From contig JAHISQ010000152.1 of the NCBI GenBank assembly GCA_018818125.1, forward strand, positions 1-64,000: DNA of 64,000 nucleotides, read 5' to 3'. Positions 1 through 8,317 of the stretch are shown here, piece after piece. The DNA comes from Candidatus Rifleibacteriota bacterium (GTDB lineage: Bacteria; Muiribacteriota; Ozemobacteria; Ozemobacterales; Ozemobacteraceae). The position numbers and the translations under genes are program-made. Under the pieces are notes generated by a model that saw only the letters and a list, made by a program, of their open reading frames with translations, searched no databases and was not told the origin of the DNA. How positions within the stretch are numbered: the stretch's first letter is position 1; every line of letters starts with the position of its first letter.

Positions 1-402
1 ATCGTGAACAAGTCTTTCCGAATCTGCGAGTGCCATCCGAAAACAGTCTTCAAATTTTCTGCTGTTGTCGCCTTGCAATGTTTTGAATAGCTCAAAATCA
101 ATACCTTCTACATTTGCCTGCGTCGGTGACAGAGCAAAATGCCTTTCGGGAAAGGTCAGAAGCATTATGCGAAAGACTTCGTCTGATTGGCGCTTCAATC
201 CTTTCTTTTCAAGAAACGCCATGAGCTTGTAGAGCTCTTCAGCGATTCTTATTTCATCTGTGTTTTTTTCGGGATAGGCTTCGTCATCCCAGCTCGAAAG
301 GTTTTCTGAGAGCATGGAATAATTGCTTGTCTCGGTTGAAGCCGCATAGGACGCCATTATCGCAGCGTCAATTTTATCTATATACCTGCTGCCTGCGTGC
401 AT
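1..402 (-). CDS. Hypothetical protein, N-terminal part (runs off the left edge)
   Basis: An open frame of 134 codons runs leftwards from an ATG at 402 to the window edge without a stop. The start is preceded by a good ribosome-binding site (AGGTGG, about five bases before the ATG on the minus strand). The product begins MHAGSRYIDKIDAAIM and looks soluble and mainly helical, with many Glu and Lys residues and no signal peptide or membrane segment. I do not recognise the family. It is divergent from the chemotaxis gene at 707. The upstream spacing and amino-acid composition look like a real gene rather than a chance frame. Confidence 0.6.
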   Translation of the reverse strand, partial: MHAGSRYIDKIDAAIMASYAASTETSNYSMLSENLSSWDDEAYPEKNTDEIRIAEELYKLMAFLEKKGLKRQSDEVFRIMLLTFPERHFALSPTQANVEGIDFELFKTLQGDNSRKFEDCFRMALADSERLVHD

Positions 403-706
403 TTTTCCACCTGTCTCTCTACGTTGCAGGGGTACAATCTGATCCCTGTCTAATTTTAACATATATCTGATGGGTCAGTCTGAAATACTATATTTTTCAA
501 TAAAGCGTTTTAACAAAACGGGGTGCAGCTCGTATTTTTTTCACGCTATTTCCCAATCTTGCTTGAGTTCATAAGAGGGAAGCAGTCGAGTAATCTTGGA
601 GTTCGATTGCAATTACGAGCACAACTTCGCTCAGCCCGAAATACTATGCTGATAAAATTTTTGCTCTATGTTACAATGTTGCTGCCCGATTATAGGGTGA
701 AAACCT
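403..706. other. Intergenic region between divergent genes, with a near-perfect 16-base direct repeat
   Basis: No convincing gene is seen here. The region must hold the promoters of the leftward partial gene and the rightward chemotaxis gene. A 16-base direct repeat occurs at 476-491 (CAGTCTGAAATACTAT) and 632-647 (CAGCCCGAAATACTAT), two mismatches, 156 bases apart. Both copies end in TACTAT, which could be a -10 element, but neither has a good -35 box at the right distance. A regulator-binding repeat is the alternative. Confidence 0.35.
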
Positions 707-2248
707 ATGAAAAAAATTACGTTACAGGTAAAAATCACGGCTTTGATGCTGGTAATGCTCCTCATACCAGTTGTCGCAGCTAACCTTATTTTTAAATATG
801 CCGATGCCGCTTTTAAAGCGCGCACGGTAATTACCGGCACCCGCAATGTTGCTCTGCAGTTAAAAAGCGCGGGAAATATGCCAGTGCTCGAAAAAGTGCG
901 CAACATGGATCTTGCCGAGCTGCAGGCTCCGGAAGGTGAGACCCAACTTACGCAGGCCGAGCTTGAGAGCGAAAAACAGAGATTGCTTGATGAAGCTTCC
1001 AGCTGGGTCGAAATTGCAGCGTATGAAGCCGGAATTCTCTCGGAATATATCGACAGCAAACAGGCTGAGCTTGAAACGCTTGATTATGGGCTGCGCGAGC
1101 TCGAAAAAGCGGCGCATATGTTTTATGTCGGTTCGTTGATTTTCATGGGCGTCTCGCTTGTCCTTTTCTGGTTTTTTATGAATCAGGTTGCCGGGCCGAT
1201 TAAAGATGTTGTTGAGCGTCTTAAAATATTTCAAAACGATAGTACCACTGATGATCAGGTTGATATGCTGGAAGCAGCTATTCATTTTGATACTTTTCTG
1301 GTGACTGCCCGCACAATTCTGCAGGAATCTCATTCGATCGCCCAGGAGCTCAATCGCAAACTAGAGCCGCTGACCGTCATGCCGGTTTTTTCTGACGAAA
1401 ATGTTCGCCAGTTTTTTACCGATGTCCAGGAAATATCGCGAAGTTCGAATTACATCGCCAACACACTCGATTCGACCACTCTTCATATTCAAGAAGTTTC
1501 GGCTTCGGCACAGACCATCGCGAATCGTTCCCACCGTGCGGCTACCGACAGTGCTGAGACTGCAGCGATCGCCGGCGAGGGCAAGAACGCGGTGAGTGAG
1601 ACTATCGACACCATGGAAGCAATCAAAGACGAAGTTCTCGGTCTCGAAGATGTTATCGAGAACCTTAACTCCGCTGGTAAGCAGATCGGGGAAATTGTTA
1701 ATACCATTACCAATATCGCGCACCAGACCAATCTGCTTGCGCTCAATGCCGCGATCGAAGCGGCACGCGCCGGTGAACATGGTCAGGGTTTTACGGTTGT
1801 TGCAGGTGAAGTGCGCAAGCTGGCTGAAGAATCTGGTGAAGCGGCTGAAGATATTGGCAAAAAAATTAAAGAGATGTTGCTCAAGACTGGTAAGGCGGTT
1901 GAAACGATAAATCGTGGTGCCTCAAAGGTTATCGATGGTGTTAATATCGCGAATGTGGCTGGTAATAACCTCGACAAGATTGTTAGCTCGGTTCTTAACG
2001 TCAACAAGATGATTCAGGAAATCAGTGCCGCATCGACCGAGCAGTCGCAAAATATTGATTCTCTGCGCGGTAGTATAGAGAGCATCAGCGGTGCAACCAA
2101 GATCACTTCTGAGGGCACTCGCCGTGTCGCTTCCGCTGTTACCGAACAACTGTCGCATATCAAGCAGTATATGAGCATCACCAAAGAGCTTTTAACACTT
2201 GTTCAACTCATGGGTGACATGCTTGACAAATTCAACCTCAACAACTGA
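707..2248 (+). CDS. Methyl-accepting chemotaxis protein
   Basis: A 513-residue membrane chemoreceptor that should signal to CheA/CheW. A first membrane segment lies at about residues 8-28. A roughly 105-residue sensor region follows, rich in Glu, Lys and Ala and probably coiled coil. The second membrane segment is at about 139-159. The cytoplasmic part is a long helical hairpin with the diagnostic tip at about 337-375, including the motifs AHQTNLLALNAAIEAARAGE and GFTVVAGEVRKLAEE. I see no clear HAMP domain after the second membrane segment, and the sensor region has no recognised ligand fold. A ribosome-binding site (AGGGTGA) precedes the ATG. No other chemotaxis gene is nearby, so this is an orphan receptor. 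The stimulus cannot be predicted. Confidence 0.93.
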   Translation: MKKITLQVKITALMLVMLLIPVVAANLIFKYADAAFKARTVITGTRNVALQLKSAGNMPVLEKVRNMDLAELQAPEGETQLTQAELESEKQRLLDEASSWVEIAAYEAGILSEYIDSKQAELETLDYGLRELEKAAHMFYVGSLIFMGVSLVLFWFFMNQVAGPIKDVVERLKIFQNDSTTDDQVDMLEAAIHFDTFLVTARTILQESHSIAQELNRKLEPLTVMPVFSDENVRQFFTDVQEISRSSNYIANTLDSTTLHIQEVSASAQTIANRSHRAATDSAETAAIAGEGKNAVSETIDTMEAIKDEVLGLEDVIENLNSAGKQIGEIVNTITNIAHQTNLLALNAAIEAARAGEHGQGFTVVAGEVRKLAEESGEAAEDIGKKIKEMLLKTGKAVETINRGASKVIDGVNIANVAGNNLDKIVSSVLNVNKMIQEISAASTEQSQNIDSLRGSIESISGATKITSEGTRRVASAVTEQLSHIKQYMSITKELLTLVQLMGDMLDKFNLNN

Positions 2249-2354
2249 CCCGCTTTGCAACCTCAGCTACGGCAAAAGCCCGGGCCATGGAGATATCGCG
2301 CAGAGCCACGAAGACGCAAAGAATACAAAGTTTGAGATCTCTCCCTTCGGTTTT

Positions 2355-2404
2355 GGCCATGGATGGCCTTATGCAGTTGCGCTACAGGGATAGGAGCGCA
2401 ACTG
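2355..2404 (-). repeat. Two-hairpin intergenic element, copy a
   Basis: Read on the minus strand, there is a 10-bp perfect stem (CAGTTGCGCT / AGCGCAACTG, at 2395-2404 and 2374-2383) around the loop CCTATCCCTGT, a short linker, then a second stem GGCCAT/ATGGCC with CC at its centre (2355-2368). The loop TATCC-TGT and the centre CATCCATG match copies c and e, although the stems are entirely different. It lies between the chemotaxis gene and rlmN. Confidence 0.6.
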
Positions 2405-2510
2405 TCGAGATGATATTCTTTGTGGCTTCTTACGAGTATTTTTGTTAACCTACCCGACCAGATTCTGGTCTGCCTGACTCTCAAAAATCTGAATAATCTG
2501 TGAAATTACC

Positions 2511-2561
2511 CTGGCGCCTCTGTCCTGCGGCGCCAGAGTATCTTCCCACATCTCTGTGGGA
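2511..2561 (+). repeat. Two-hairpin intergenic element, copy b
   Basis: Stem 1 is CTGGCGCC / GGCGCCAG (2511-2518 and 2529-2536, 8 bp perfect) with loop TCTGTCCTGC. The linker AGTATCT follows. Stem 2 is TCCCACA / TGTGGGA (2544-2550 and 2555-2561) with loop TCTC. Stem 2 and the bases after it (GACTGCGG) closely match copy d, and the hairpin-AGTAT-hairpin plan matches copies c and e. It lies upstream of rlmN, and readthrough or terminator roles are possible. Confidence 0.65.
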
Positions 2562-2562
2562 G

Positions 2563-2621
2563 ACTGCGGTTTGGTTCGTCTTTTCTTACTTGCGTTTTGT
2601 GGCTTTGCGGCTTAGTGCTAG
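2563..2621 (+). repeat. Dispersed intergenic sequence, copy 1 (ends GTGGCTTTGCGGCTTAGTG)
   Basis: This stretch is clearly related to 13590-13640. Both contain CTGCGGTT, TTCGTCTTTTCTT and GTTTTGTGGCTT followed by TAGTGC and AG, in the same order. A shorter relative, CTTTGTGGCTTCTTACGAG, occurs at about 2424-2442, and a complementary form, GCCACGAAGACGCAAAG, at about 2302-2318. No open frame covers any of them. They lie beside the two-hairpin elements, but their orientation relative to those elements is not constant. Confidence 0.5.
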
Positions 2622-2710
2622 TATGTTCCTCTCTTATGTGATTGGTATTACATAAAGATTGTTCAGAGCATTGTATAAGGTTGCCGATGTATTTTCAGAA
2701 GGGGAAAAAA

Positions 2711-3739
2711 ATGACTGTAATATCTTTGTTTTCATGTGGTTTGACTGAACTCAAAAAAGTGTTGGCCGATGCCGGAATGCCCTCGTTCAGAGCAGGTCAG
2801 GTGCATGACTGGATTTTTAAAAAGTTCGTCTTTTCGTTTGACGAAATGACCAATATTTCAGTCGCTGACCGCGCCAAACTCAAAGAGGCTTTTCCCAAAA
2901 TTCTGCCGCCTGTTCACAAGTTTTTAAAAGACAGCGATGGCACCTGCAAAGTAGTGCTCAAGCTGTCTGATAATAATTTGATCGAAGCCGTGGCGATTCC
3001 TGATGAGGATTCAATGACCTTTTGCCTGTCGACTCAGGTCGGTTGCCCGGTTGGTTGCGTGTTTTGCCGTACCGGCGAATCAGGATTCACCCGCAATCTT
3101 ACGGCAGAAGAGATCATGCTGCAGGTTATGGTGCTGGTAAAACGCACTGACACCAAGCCGACGAATATAGTATTCATGGGAATGGGTGAACCATTTTACA
3201 ATCGCCGCGCCTTGTTTGATGCGATTGACATGCTTACCGATCCGCAGGGTCTGGCACTGGCGACCCGGCGTATTACCATTTCTACCGCCGGTGTCATCGA
3301 AGGCATTCTAGAACTGAAAGACCGGCCCGGCGAGGTTAATCTGGCAGTTTCACTGCACGTGGCTGACGATGGTGGTCGCAATGCACTGGTTCCGATCAAT
3401 AAACGCTATCCGTTGACCCGTCTTAAAGATGCGATTCTTACTTACTGTACACAGACGAGCCGCCGGGTTACTCTTGAAGTCGTACTTCTTCACAATATAA
3501 ACGACCAGCACAATGATGCTCTTAATCTGCTTAATTTCTGTGAGGGACTGATTGTGCATGTAAACATCGTTCGGTTCAATCACTTTCCTGGCACAAAATA
3601 TCAGCCATCATCAGCGACGGACGAAAAAGAATTTCGCCGGGTCCTCAAAAAGGCTGGCATTGCGGTAACAGTCCGAAAATCACGCGGGCAGGGGATTCTC
3701 GCTGCCTGTGGACAGCTGGCAGGAAAAGAAAATGTCTAA
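2711..3739 (+). CDS. rlmN: Dual-specificity 23S rRNA/tRNA adenine-C2 methyltransferase RlmN
   Basis: A 342-residue radical SAM enzyme that methylates C2 of A2503 in 23S rRNA and A37 of some tRNAs. The iron-sulfur motif CPVGCVFC has Cys at 112, 116 and 119, the RlmN spacing. The C-terminal AACGQL carries the Cys (about 333) that forms the methyl-carrying intermediate. The length is normal. The frame is open further upstream to 2642, but the ATG at 2711 is preferred. It has a strong site (AAGGGG) just before it, and the protein then starts like the family. The stop overlaps the start of the PASTA gene by 8 bases, so the two are translationally coupled. In Bacillus rlmN also sits directly before the PASTA kinase cluster. 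Confidence 0.95.
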   Translation: MTVISLFSCGLTELKKVLADAGMPSFRAGQVHDWIFKKFVFSFDEMTNISVADRAKLKEAFPKILPPVHKFLKDSDGTCKVVLKLSDNNLIEAVAIPDEDSMTFCLSTQVGCPVGCVFCRTGESGFTRNLTAEEIMLQVMVLVKRTDTKPTNIVFMGMGEPFYNRRALFDAIDMLTDPQGLALATRRITISTAGVIEGILELKDRPGEVNLAVSLHVADDGGRNALVPINKRYPLTRLKDAILTYCTQTSRRVTLEVVLLHNINDQHNDALNLLNFCEGLIVHVNIVRFNHFPGTKYQPSSATDEKEFRRVLKKAGIAVTVRKSRGQGILAACGQLAGKENV

Positions 3740-4889
3740 GAAAAGCGGCGATTCGTGTCTCTCTATTCTTTTCAAGATGACTGTTCTTATGGTCATTCTT
3801 GTTGTTGTGGTTGTTGGCGGTGTTTATTTTGCCTATCTGAAACTTAACGATTTCTTTAATCGTGGCGGTACCGTTATTGTGCCAGATTTTCGTGGGCAGC
3901 ACATTGCCGAAATTATCCGCAGCAAGCCCGAAGGAATCGAAATCGTTCGCCGCGACGAAAAATATGATGACCGCCATCTTAAAGATCATGTAATTGCTCA
4001 GTTTCCAGAGCCCGGCACGGTAGTTAAGCCTGGAAAAAAAGTTTTGCTCTCAATCTCTCTGGGTCTGCAGAAGGTCAACGTTCCCGATATAGTCGGGGCG
4101 AACATGCGTGAAGTCGATATGGCTTTGATGAATTCGCAACTGGTCATTGGCGATCGCGCTTACGTTTTCTCAGACAAGATCCCGCCTGATCGTATTGTCG
4201 GCCAGTCGCCATTGCCCTCAGAAGAATATGGCGTCAACAAAGAGGTTGATCTGCTTATCAGTCTGGGAAGCCGCCCAGAATCTTACCCATTGCCGAGTCT
4301 AGTCGCCGTTTCGCTTGATGACGGTAAAACCCGACTTAAAGCCTGGGGCTTCAATTTTGGTCGGATCTTCTCAAAAAAAGATCCAAGTCGGCCAAAGTTT
4401 CAGGTTATCTCGACAACGCCGGCACCTTACACGCCGGTTCGCAAAGGCGATGTCATCAGCATGCTGGTATCATCCGGCGACGACGAGGGCACGGCTTCAG
4501 CCGAAGATTTGCAGCGTTTTGAAGTCTATGCTGGCGCAGCAGCTGAGCGCATGCCCGACAAACCAGCGCAGGCGACTTCCCCGACAGCGGCAGTTGAGCC
4601 GCCAAGAATTCTGATTGCGCAGGACAACATATCAGTGCCTGAGACTCCTCGCCCGCCGCAGGTTTTTCAGCCTCAGGCTGAGCGGGAGATGAGTTTTGTA
4701 ATGCCAGACGGATTCATGCCCAAAGAGGTTAAATTTATTCACATTACTAATGATGGTCGGCAGCAACTTTACGCTGGCGCGCACAAACCACTCGAACTTG
4801 TTAAGGTTAAGGTGCCAGTTGTGCCGAATAGTAAAGTACAGATATACATAAATGATGTTCCTATCGAAGAAAGAAGAGTTGAGCCATAG
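3732..4889 (+). CDS. Membrane-anchored PASTA-domain protein (no kinase domain)
   Basis: A 385-residue bitopic protein. A short basic cytoplasmic tail is followed by a membrane helix at about residues 15-38. Next come about three PASTA units, including VPDFRGQHIAEIIRSKPEG and VPDIVGANMREVDMALMNSQ, then a Pro/Ala/Gln-rich tail. PASTA domains bind muropeptides or unlinked peptidoglycan in kinases of the PknB/PrkC family. Here they stand alone, and a kinase-like protein is encoded 27 bases downstream. I infer the pair is a split PASTA kinase. The start at 3732 is chosen over an in-frame ATG at 3708 because AGGAAAAG precedes it and it gives the common overlap with rlmN. The role of the C-terminal tail is unknown. 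Confidence 0.85.
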   Translation: MSKKSGDSCLSILFKMTVLMVILVVVVVGGVYFAYLKLNDFFNRGGTVIVPDFRGQHIAEIIRSKPEGIEIVRRDEKYDDRHLKDHVIAQFPEPGTVVKPGKKVLLSISLGLQKVNVPDIVGANMREVDMALMNSQLVIGDRAYVFSDKIPPDRIVGQSPLPSEEYGVNKEVDLLISLGSRPESYPLPSLVAVSLDDGKTRLKAWGFNFGRIFSKKDPSRPKFQVISTTPAPYTPVRKGDVISMLVSSGDDEGTASAEDLQRFEVYAGAAAERMPDKPAQATSPTAAVEPPRILIAQDNISVPETPRPPQVFQPQAEREMSFVMPDGFMPKEVKFIHITNDGRQQLYAGAHKPLELVKVKVPVVPNSKVQIYINDVPIEERRVEP

Positions 4890-4916
4890 TGTTGGCAAGT
4901 CATTCAGGAGGCAGAA

Positions 4917-6152
4917 ATGATCGGAGAAACTATTAATGGAAAGTACAGAATAGAAGCTGCTTTCTCTGAGAGTCACATGTATGAGATCTTTACCGCGAGC
5001 GAGCTGGATACTAGCACGTCTGTGGTGATCAAGATATTGAAAGAAGAAATGGCCTGCAATGCCGAGCGTGTTAAGGGATTTAGCGACGAGATTCGCTCGT
5101 TTGCCAGTCTTTCGCACCCTATGATCGCTGAGATTCTCGATGTGGACATGTATGAAGACCGTCCTTATGTAGTGTCGCAATTGGTCAAAGGTACCGACCT
5201 TCACACCATCCTTAAAAACGAAGCACTTGGCTTTGCTGAATGCTGCAGGATTACTCAGGATCTGGCAACTGTACTGCAACATGCTGCGGATCAGAATGTT
5301 GAATATCGCACGATTAAACTATCAAACGTTCTGCGTGGAAGTGATGGCAAGCTGACTGTGCTGTCGTTTACTCACCCGCGCCTTAAACTGGCCAGTCGCA
5401 GCGCGCGCACGGCCAATTCTGGTATTCATGCTGATCTTTACTTTCTGGGTACTACTTTTTATGAAATGCTGGCCGGCGAGTCGTTGATTCGCAAACGTGG
5501 CGGCGCCAACGAACTTTGGGATATGAAGCTTGAACAGCTGTTGCGAATCAGACATTCTGATCTGACACCCGAGCAGATTGGTCGGGTTCTTGATTTCGTG
5601 CGCAAAACGCTCACCCGCGAAATGAAATTGCGTTTTAACAGTCACGAAGAATTTTTGAAGGCATTGGCTGATCTGTCTGGAGTTATCAGGGGCAATAGTA
5701 TTCGCAATAAAGCCCGCCAGTTATCGATGGCCTCGCAGGTAGTTGACGCACTTAACGGCAGAATGTCAAACGTAAACATGAATATGCCTGCTCCTGCTCA
5801 AACCAAGAGTCCTGTTCATTCTCTGAATACTGCTTATGCGCAGTTGCATTCGGGGGAACAGTCGGATAGCACTGAGGATGTTGCAGTTGGATATGCTCAA
5901 GTTTCTGTCGAAGGCAATCTTGCGCTGGTAATTGATAATTCCGGTAAGGAACTGCCGGAGGATGGTTCTGGTGACGTCGCCGCTAGAAAATCGTCTAGGC
6001 CGCATCTACGACTGCTTAAGCCTGATCATAGTAACAGTAGCGCCCGTGCCGAGGTCTGGCAGAGCAGTGACGATGCGCACTGGTTACGCAATCCTGTGAT
6101 CTTTATGGGAATCTGTCTGGTGGTAATGGTGTTTCTGATTTTGTTCTGGTGA
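4917..6152 (+). CDS. Tail-anchored Ser/Thr protein kinase-like protein, probable pseudokinase
   Basis: A 411-residue protein with a kinase-like fold at about residues 8-255 and one membrane helix at the extreme C-terminus (VIFMGICLVVMVFLILFW). The beta-3 Lys (VVIKIL) and a helix-C Glu can be placed. The glycine loop is absent. The HRD motif reads YRT and the DFG motif reads SFT, so both catalytic aspartates are missing. The segment corresponding to KPxN reads KLSN. By family logic it should not phosphorylate substrates and may act as a scaffold or sensor. About 130 residues of low-complexity linker separate the fold from the tail anchor. It follows the PASTA gene with a good ribosome-binding site (CAGGAGG), and its stop overlaps rpe. 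Confidence 0.85.
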   Translation: MIGETINGKYRIEAAFSESHMYEIFTASELDTSTSVVIKILKEEMACNAERVKGFSDEIRSFASLSHPMIAEILDVDMYEDRPYVVSQLVKGTDLHTILKNEALGFAECCRITQDLATVLQHAADQNVEYRTIKLSNVLRGSDGKLTVLSFTHPRLKLASRSARTANSGIHADLYFLGTTFYEMLAGESLIRKRGGANELWDMKLEQLLRIRHSDLTPEQIGRVLDFVRKTLTREMKLRFNSHEEFLKALADLSGVIRGNSIRNKARQLSMASQVVDALNGRMSNVNMNMPAPAQTKSPVHSLNTAYAQLHSGEQSDSTEDVAVGYAQVSVEGNLALVIDNSGKELPEDGSGDVAARKSSRPHLRLLKPDHSNSSARAEVWQSSDDAHWLRNPVIFMGICLVVMVFLILFW

Positions 6153-6814
6153 TCGCCATGCCCAGAAAAATACTGTTGGCTCCATCTATCCTGTCTGCTG
6201 ATTTTGCCAAAATGGCAGTAGAGCTCAAGGCCGTTGAAGATTCCGGCGCCGACTGGATTCATGTCGACGTTATGGACGGCCATTTCGTGCCCAATCTGAC
6301 CTTTGGCCCTCCATTGATCAAGGCTTTTCGCAAGCATTCACGCCTGCCTTTCGATGTGCATCTGATGATCGAAAACCCTGAACGCTGGCTGGAAGCATAT
6401 CGAGATGCCGGAGCTGATCGCATAACTTTTCACATTGAAGCCTGCCGGCATGCGCACCGATATCTGTCGGCAGTGCGCGAAATGGGACTGGCTTCCGGTA
6501 TTACGCTTAACCCGCAGACGCCTTTGTGTTCGATCGAGAATGTTCTCGAAGAATGTGATCAAGTCTTACTAATGTCAGTTAATCCTGGTTTTGGCGGTCA
6601 GAAATTTATCGAACCGCTGATTGATAAAATTCGCCAGCTGCGTATAATGATTGATTCGCACGGTCTTAAGACCCTGATTCAGGTTGATGGTGGCATAGGT
6701 TTGCAGAATGCGCAAAGAATTAGCGCGGCTGGTGCCGATATATTAGTTATGGGCTCTGCATTTTTTGCGGCCGAAGACAAAAGCGCTCTGGTCAGAGAAG
6801 TGCACAGCCTGTAA
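6149..6814 (+). CDS. rpe: Ribulose-phosphate 3-epimerase
   Basis: A TIM-barrel epimerase interconverting ribulose 5-phosphate and xylulose 5-phosphate in the pentose phosphate pathway. The family signatures are present: LAPSILSADFAKM at the N-terminus, HVDVMDGHFVPNLTFGP with metal-binding His and Asp, MSVNPGFGGQKFI, and a late VDGG. The length (about 220 residues) is normal. The start may be the GTG at 6149, which overlaps the previous stop as GTGA, or the ATG at 6158. The second gives a more typical N-terminus and neither has a strong ribosome-binding site. Its place after rlmN and the PASTA/kinase genes matches the conserved order in Firmicutes, with prpC and rsgA absent here. Confidence 0.94.
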   Translation: MIAMPRKILLAPSILSADFAKMAVELKAVEDSGADWIHVDVMDGHFVPNLTFGPPLIKAFRKHSRLPFDVHLMIENPERWLEAYRDAGADRITFHIEACRHAHRYLSAVREMGLASGITLNPQTPLCSIENVLEECDQVLLMSVNPGFGGQKFIEPLIDKIRQLRIMIDSHGLKTLIQVDGGIGLQNAQRISAAGADILVMGSAFFAAEDKSALVREVHSL

Positions 6815-6870
6815 AGCTACGTGCGGACCGATAAAGTCCGGGTCGTGTTAGTTACGATTACGATTATACC

Positions 6871-6920
6871 CGGCCGCATCATTCCTGTGGCGACCGAGTA
6901 TGCTCACATCCATGTGAGCA
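6871..6920 (+). repeat. Two-hairpin intergenic element, copy c
   Basis: Stem 1 is CGGCCGC / GCGACCG (6871-6877, 6890-6896, one mismatch) around ATCATTCCTGTG. The linker AGTA follows. Stem 2 is the perfect 9-bp palindrome TGCTCACAT-CC-ATGTGAGCA (6901-6920). Stem 2, the flanking CGAG and most of stem 1 are almost identical to copy e at 16025-16075. It lies between rpe and the TPR gene. Confidence 0.7.
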
Positions 6921-6953
6921 CGAGCTTAATAAATATATACTGAGGCAAACAAC

Positions 6954-8297
6954 ATGCTGCAACGCCCTGGAGATGTGAATGGGCTGCTGGACCAGCTCGA
7001 AGCGAAAAGCCGGCAAAATCCGGAAGATATCGAACTGATGCAGAGATTGTCGCGTCTATATCTGCGCAATGGCAACAATGATTCTGCTGAATCTGTAATC
7101 GACAGAATTTTAAAACTTGACCCCGATAATGCGACGGTAATGGTTGAACTCGCGGATTGCCTGATTCGCCGTAAAGCCTATGAAGAAGCGGCCTATCACT
7201 TAGAGCGTTCTCTTGAACTGCGCCCGGGTTTGAGCTACGCTTTTATCACCATGGCCCGCCTGCACGAAGCTCAGGGTTGTGTTGAAAAACAGGTTTCGTT
7301 TATGATGCGTGCTGCCAACGCAGCTCCGGATAAAATCGAGGTTCGTCTTTCTCTGGCTGAGCTATTGCGCCGCCACGGCGATTTTAATGGCGCAATCGGC
7401 CAATATAGATTACTTCTCGAAATCGAGCCGAATCTTGAGGCTGCTTTGTTTTCGCTGGGCACTCTATTGATAAAGCAGAGCGACGTTGCCGGAGCTATGG
7501 GCAGTTTTCGCCGGATAATTCGAAATAATCCGGGTGCTTTTGACGCTCATTTTAATCTTGCCAGTTGTCTGTTCAGGCAGCGCAAATTTGTGATGGCAGC
7601 TAGCCATTTCAAAATGGCGCTTCGCAAACCTGAACTGGCGCAGAGATCACTCTATCTCATGGCGCAATGCTACTTTAAACAACGCGATTTTGACCAGGCA
7701 ATAGTAACGCTTGAAAAACTCTTGCAGCTCGACGAAAATAATATTTCTTACCTCAAAAGTCTGGCAGAAATTTACCAGGCTGCCGAAGAGCCTGACATGG
7801 CCAGAGACGTTTATCGTCGGCTCACCACTATTGCTCCTGAGCGCCCTGAATTTCTGGTCCAGCTCGCCTCGATCATGATCGGTCTTGGTGATTACGACAG
7901 GGCCGAGAAGACGCTTGATATACTTTTCCGATTGCATCCAGGGCACGTCGAGGGGCACCGAATTTTTGGCGACCTTTACTCAAATCGTGGTGATTACCGC
8001 AGTGCCATCGAAGAATATCGGCGAACACTGATGATCAATGAAAATAACGTCCAGGTCTTTCTCGGACTGGCCAGAGTTTACCGCGCTATCGACAGTGCCG
8101 AAGAAGAGCAACAGTCGTTGCAGCGCGCGGCTGAACTCGGTTGTGAAGACCCTGAATCACTTCTTCGTCTTGGTCAGCTTGAGAAAAAATTGCGCATGCC
8201 GGCCAGTCTTGATCGCTTTCGCCGGATTGCCGAGCTGGTGCCTGATTCGAACTATGCCAGAGAAGCTGAATATTATATTCGTCACCAGGCCGCCTGA
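6954..8297 (+). CDS. Tetratricopeptide-repeat protein
   Basis: A 447-residue protein made almost wholly of TPR units, roughly eleven to twelve of 34 residues. Repeated patterns include LEPNLEAALFSLGTLLIKQ and LDENNISYLKSLAEIYQAAE. There is no signal peptide or membrane helix, so it should be a cytoplasmic scaffold. A GAGG site lies upstream of the ATG. It converges on the prepilin-peptidase-like gene with about 20 bases between stops. TPR proteins often assist pilus or secretion machinery, and the next genes encode type IV pilus parts, but a link is only suggested by position. Confidence 0.85.
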   Translation: MLQRPGDVNGLLDQLEAKSRQNPEDIELMQRLSRLYLRNGNNDSAESVIDRILKLDPDNATVMVELADCLIRRKAYEEAAYHLERSLELRPGLSYAFITMARLHEAQGCVEKQVSFMMRAANAAPDKIEVRLSLAELLRRHGDFNGAIGQYRLLLEIEPNLEAALFSLGTLLIKQSDVAGAMGSFRRIIRNNPGAFDAHFNLASCLFRQRKFVMAASHFKMALRKPELAQRSLYLMAQCYFKQRDFDQAIVTLEKLLQLDENNISYLKSLAEIYQAAEEPDMARDVYRRLTTIAPERPEFLVQLASIMIGLGDYDRAEKTLDILFRLHPGHVEGHRIFGDLYSNRGDYRSAIEEYRRTLMINENNVQVFLGLARVYRAIDSAEEEQQSLQRAAELGCEDPESLLRLGQLEKKLRMPASLDRFRRIAELVPDSNYAREAEYYIRHQAA

Positions 8298-8317
8298 TCG
8301 TTGTAAGGCCTTATCGT

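Noticed and set aside
4632..5282. A 216-codon minus-strand frame across the PASTA and kinase-like genes
   Set aside because: It is antisense to two genes with clear domains, and its translation has no family features.
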